Source: an uncultured Verrucomicrobiota bacterium
GTDB lineage: Bacteria; Verrucomicrobiota; Verrucomicrobiia; Limisphaerales; UBA9464
Length of the DNA: 7,196 bases
Assembly (NCBI GenBank): GCA_903864375.1
Contig: CAIPFS010000158.1
Span: forward strand, 1 to 7,196
Direction: 5' to 3'
The translations under genes were made by a program, and so were the position numbers. The notes beneath the pieces were generated by a model. The model worked only from the letters and a program-made list of their open reading frames with translations, was not told where the DNA came from and did not search any database. Shown piece after piece: positions 6,578 to 7,196 of the stretch. Positions within the stretch are counted from its first letter, which is position 1. Each line of letters starts with the position of its first letter.

Positions 6578-7196
6578 TCACTCGTATCTCCGTCCATTCA
6601 ATCCCGCACGTGTTAAAATCAGACGCCTTTGATCCCGCAACTCCTTCCAGGCTGTTGCCACGGAAAGCACCGAGAAAACCGCAATGCCCTCCAAAAGAAG
6701 GGGTTCAAGGGCGCAACCGGAAACGAGAAACGACGCAATACTGTCCTGAAGGGGGACGACCAACGAAATCGCCATGATTCCGAGTGCAAATGCCGACGCG
6801 ATCCACATCACCGAGGGACTTCGCCGCAGGAAGCCAACCCCCAGGCCGGCAAAGGCGATTCCGGTCAAAAGGCAGGTGACGATTGAGGTGTGCGAAGGGT
6901 CGGGTGCAACACAGATCCGGCTCGACATGAAGACGGACAACGCCATCCAGCCGGCGACCGTGATTTTAAAATCAATGGAGGTTCCGTGCCTCAGCCACCA
7001 TTCGCTGGGCCGCTTCGCGGCGCAAGCAGGCACCACCGATTCAAGATCGCCGAATCGCTCGGTGGTCAACGCCGCGGCCTGTTGGCGGGTGGCTCCATGG
7101 CGAAGGTGATGGGAATATTCTTCCAGCAGGTGGTCCTCCAATTCCAGCCGGGTTTCCGCCGGGAGATCGGTCAAATATCGGCGGAATTCCTGAGGA
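6578..7196 (-). CDS. 5'-truncated membrane protein with HAAS/permease-prefix-like N-terminus and four helices
   Basis: The reading frame stays open through the right edge (visible beginning PQEFRRYLTDLP), so the true start is outside the window; the TTG at 7174 is only the first possible start inside it. About 205 residues are visible. The N-terminal part, LPAETRLELEDHLLEEY followed by GATRQQAAALTTERFGD, has the pattern of the HAAS/permease-prefix/DUF1700-like helical segment (ELxxHLxxE, then an A-rich helix and FGD). Counting from the TTG, four hydrophobic segments follow at about 68-88, 97-117, 121-142 and 155-176, then a basic C-terminal tail (RDQRRLILTRAGLNGRR). Proteins of this type sit in the inner membrane and are often encoded right after a PadR-family regulator, which would be off-window here. 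The function is unknown; an anti-sigma-like or signalling role is speculative. The stop is TGA at 6578-6580. Confidence 0.75.
   Translation of the reverse strand, partial: PQEFRRYLTDLPAETRLELEDHLLEEYSHHLRHGATRQQAAALTTERFGDLESVVPACAAKRPSEWWLRHGTSIDFKITVAGWMALSVFMSSRICVAPDPSHTSIVTCLLTGIAFAGLGVGFLRRSPSVMWIASAFALGIMAISLVVPLQDSIASFLVSGCALEPLLLEGIAVFSVLSVATAWKELRDQRRLILTRAGLNGRRYE

Overview
The window reads as ordinary chromosomal DNA of a GC-rich member of the PVC superphylum, most likely a Verrucomicrobiota bacterium (Limisphaerales/Pedosphaera-like). Three things point there: the long gene in the middle has the Pirellula/Verrucomicrobium-type putative membrane-bound dehydrogenase domain plus C-terminal PVC-type CxxCH haem domain; a secreted Calx-beta protein ends in the short RFYRxRV-type tail common in Verrucomicrobia; and the left end carries GGCTCGGCAGGAGCCTC-type hairpin repeats of a kind I associate with those genomes. 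The assignment is by recognition, not by a database search.

All four genes lie on the minus strand. In transcription order (right to left) they are: a 5'-truncated four-helix membrane protein with an N-terminal HAAS/permease-prefix-like segment (6578 to the window edge); a secreted protein with two Calx-beta domains (4700-6472); a 1195-residue exported dehydrogenase-like propeller, HEAT and cytochrome c protein (951-4538); and a 162-residue GreA/GreB-family transcription elongation factor (426-914). The gaps are 105, 161 and 36 bases. Only the last pair is close enough to suggest a shared transcript. It is also in one reading frame, separated by a single TAG and twelve sense codons.

The first 425 bases hold no convincing gene. 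They contain two complete 78-bp tandem repeats (75/78 identical), a third partial unit that runs into a REP-like element, an inverted diverged partner of that element clamped by a 7-bp GC stem, and a palindrome-containing hairpin just downstream of the elongation-factor gene.

No defence system, CRISPR array, integrase, tRNA or rRNA was seen. The gene content is familiar for this group. The most interesting material is the repeat cluster at the left edge, the single-stop, in-frame junction between the cytochrome-dehydrogenase and Gre genes, and some residue-level departures from family expectation (an arginine lost from the quinone-site motif, a degenerate second Calx-beta domain). Nothing here amounts to a clear new system.
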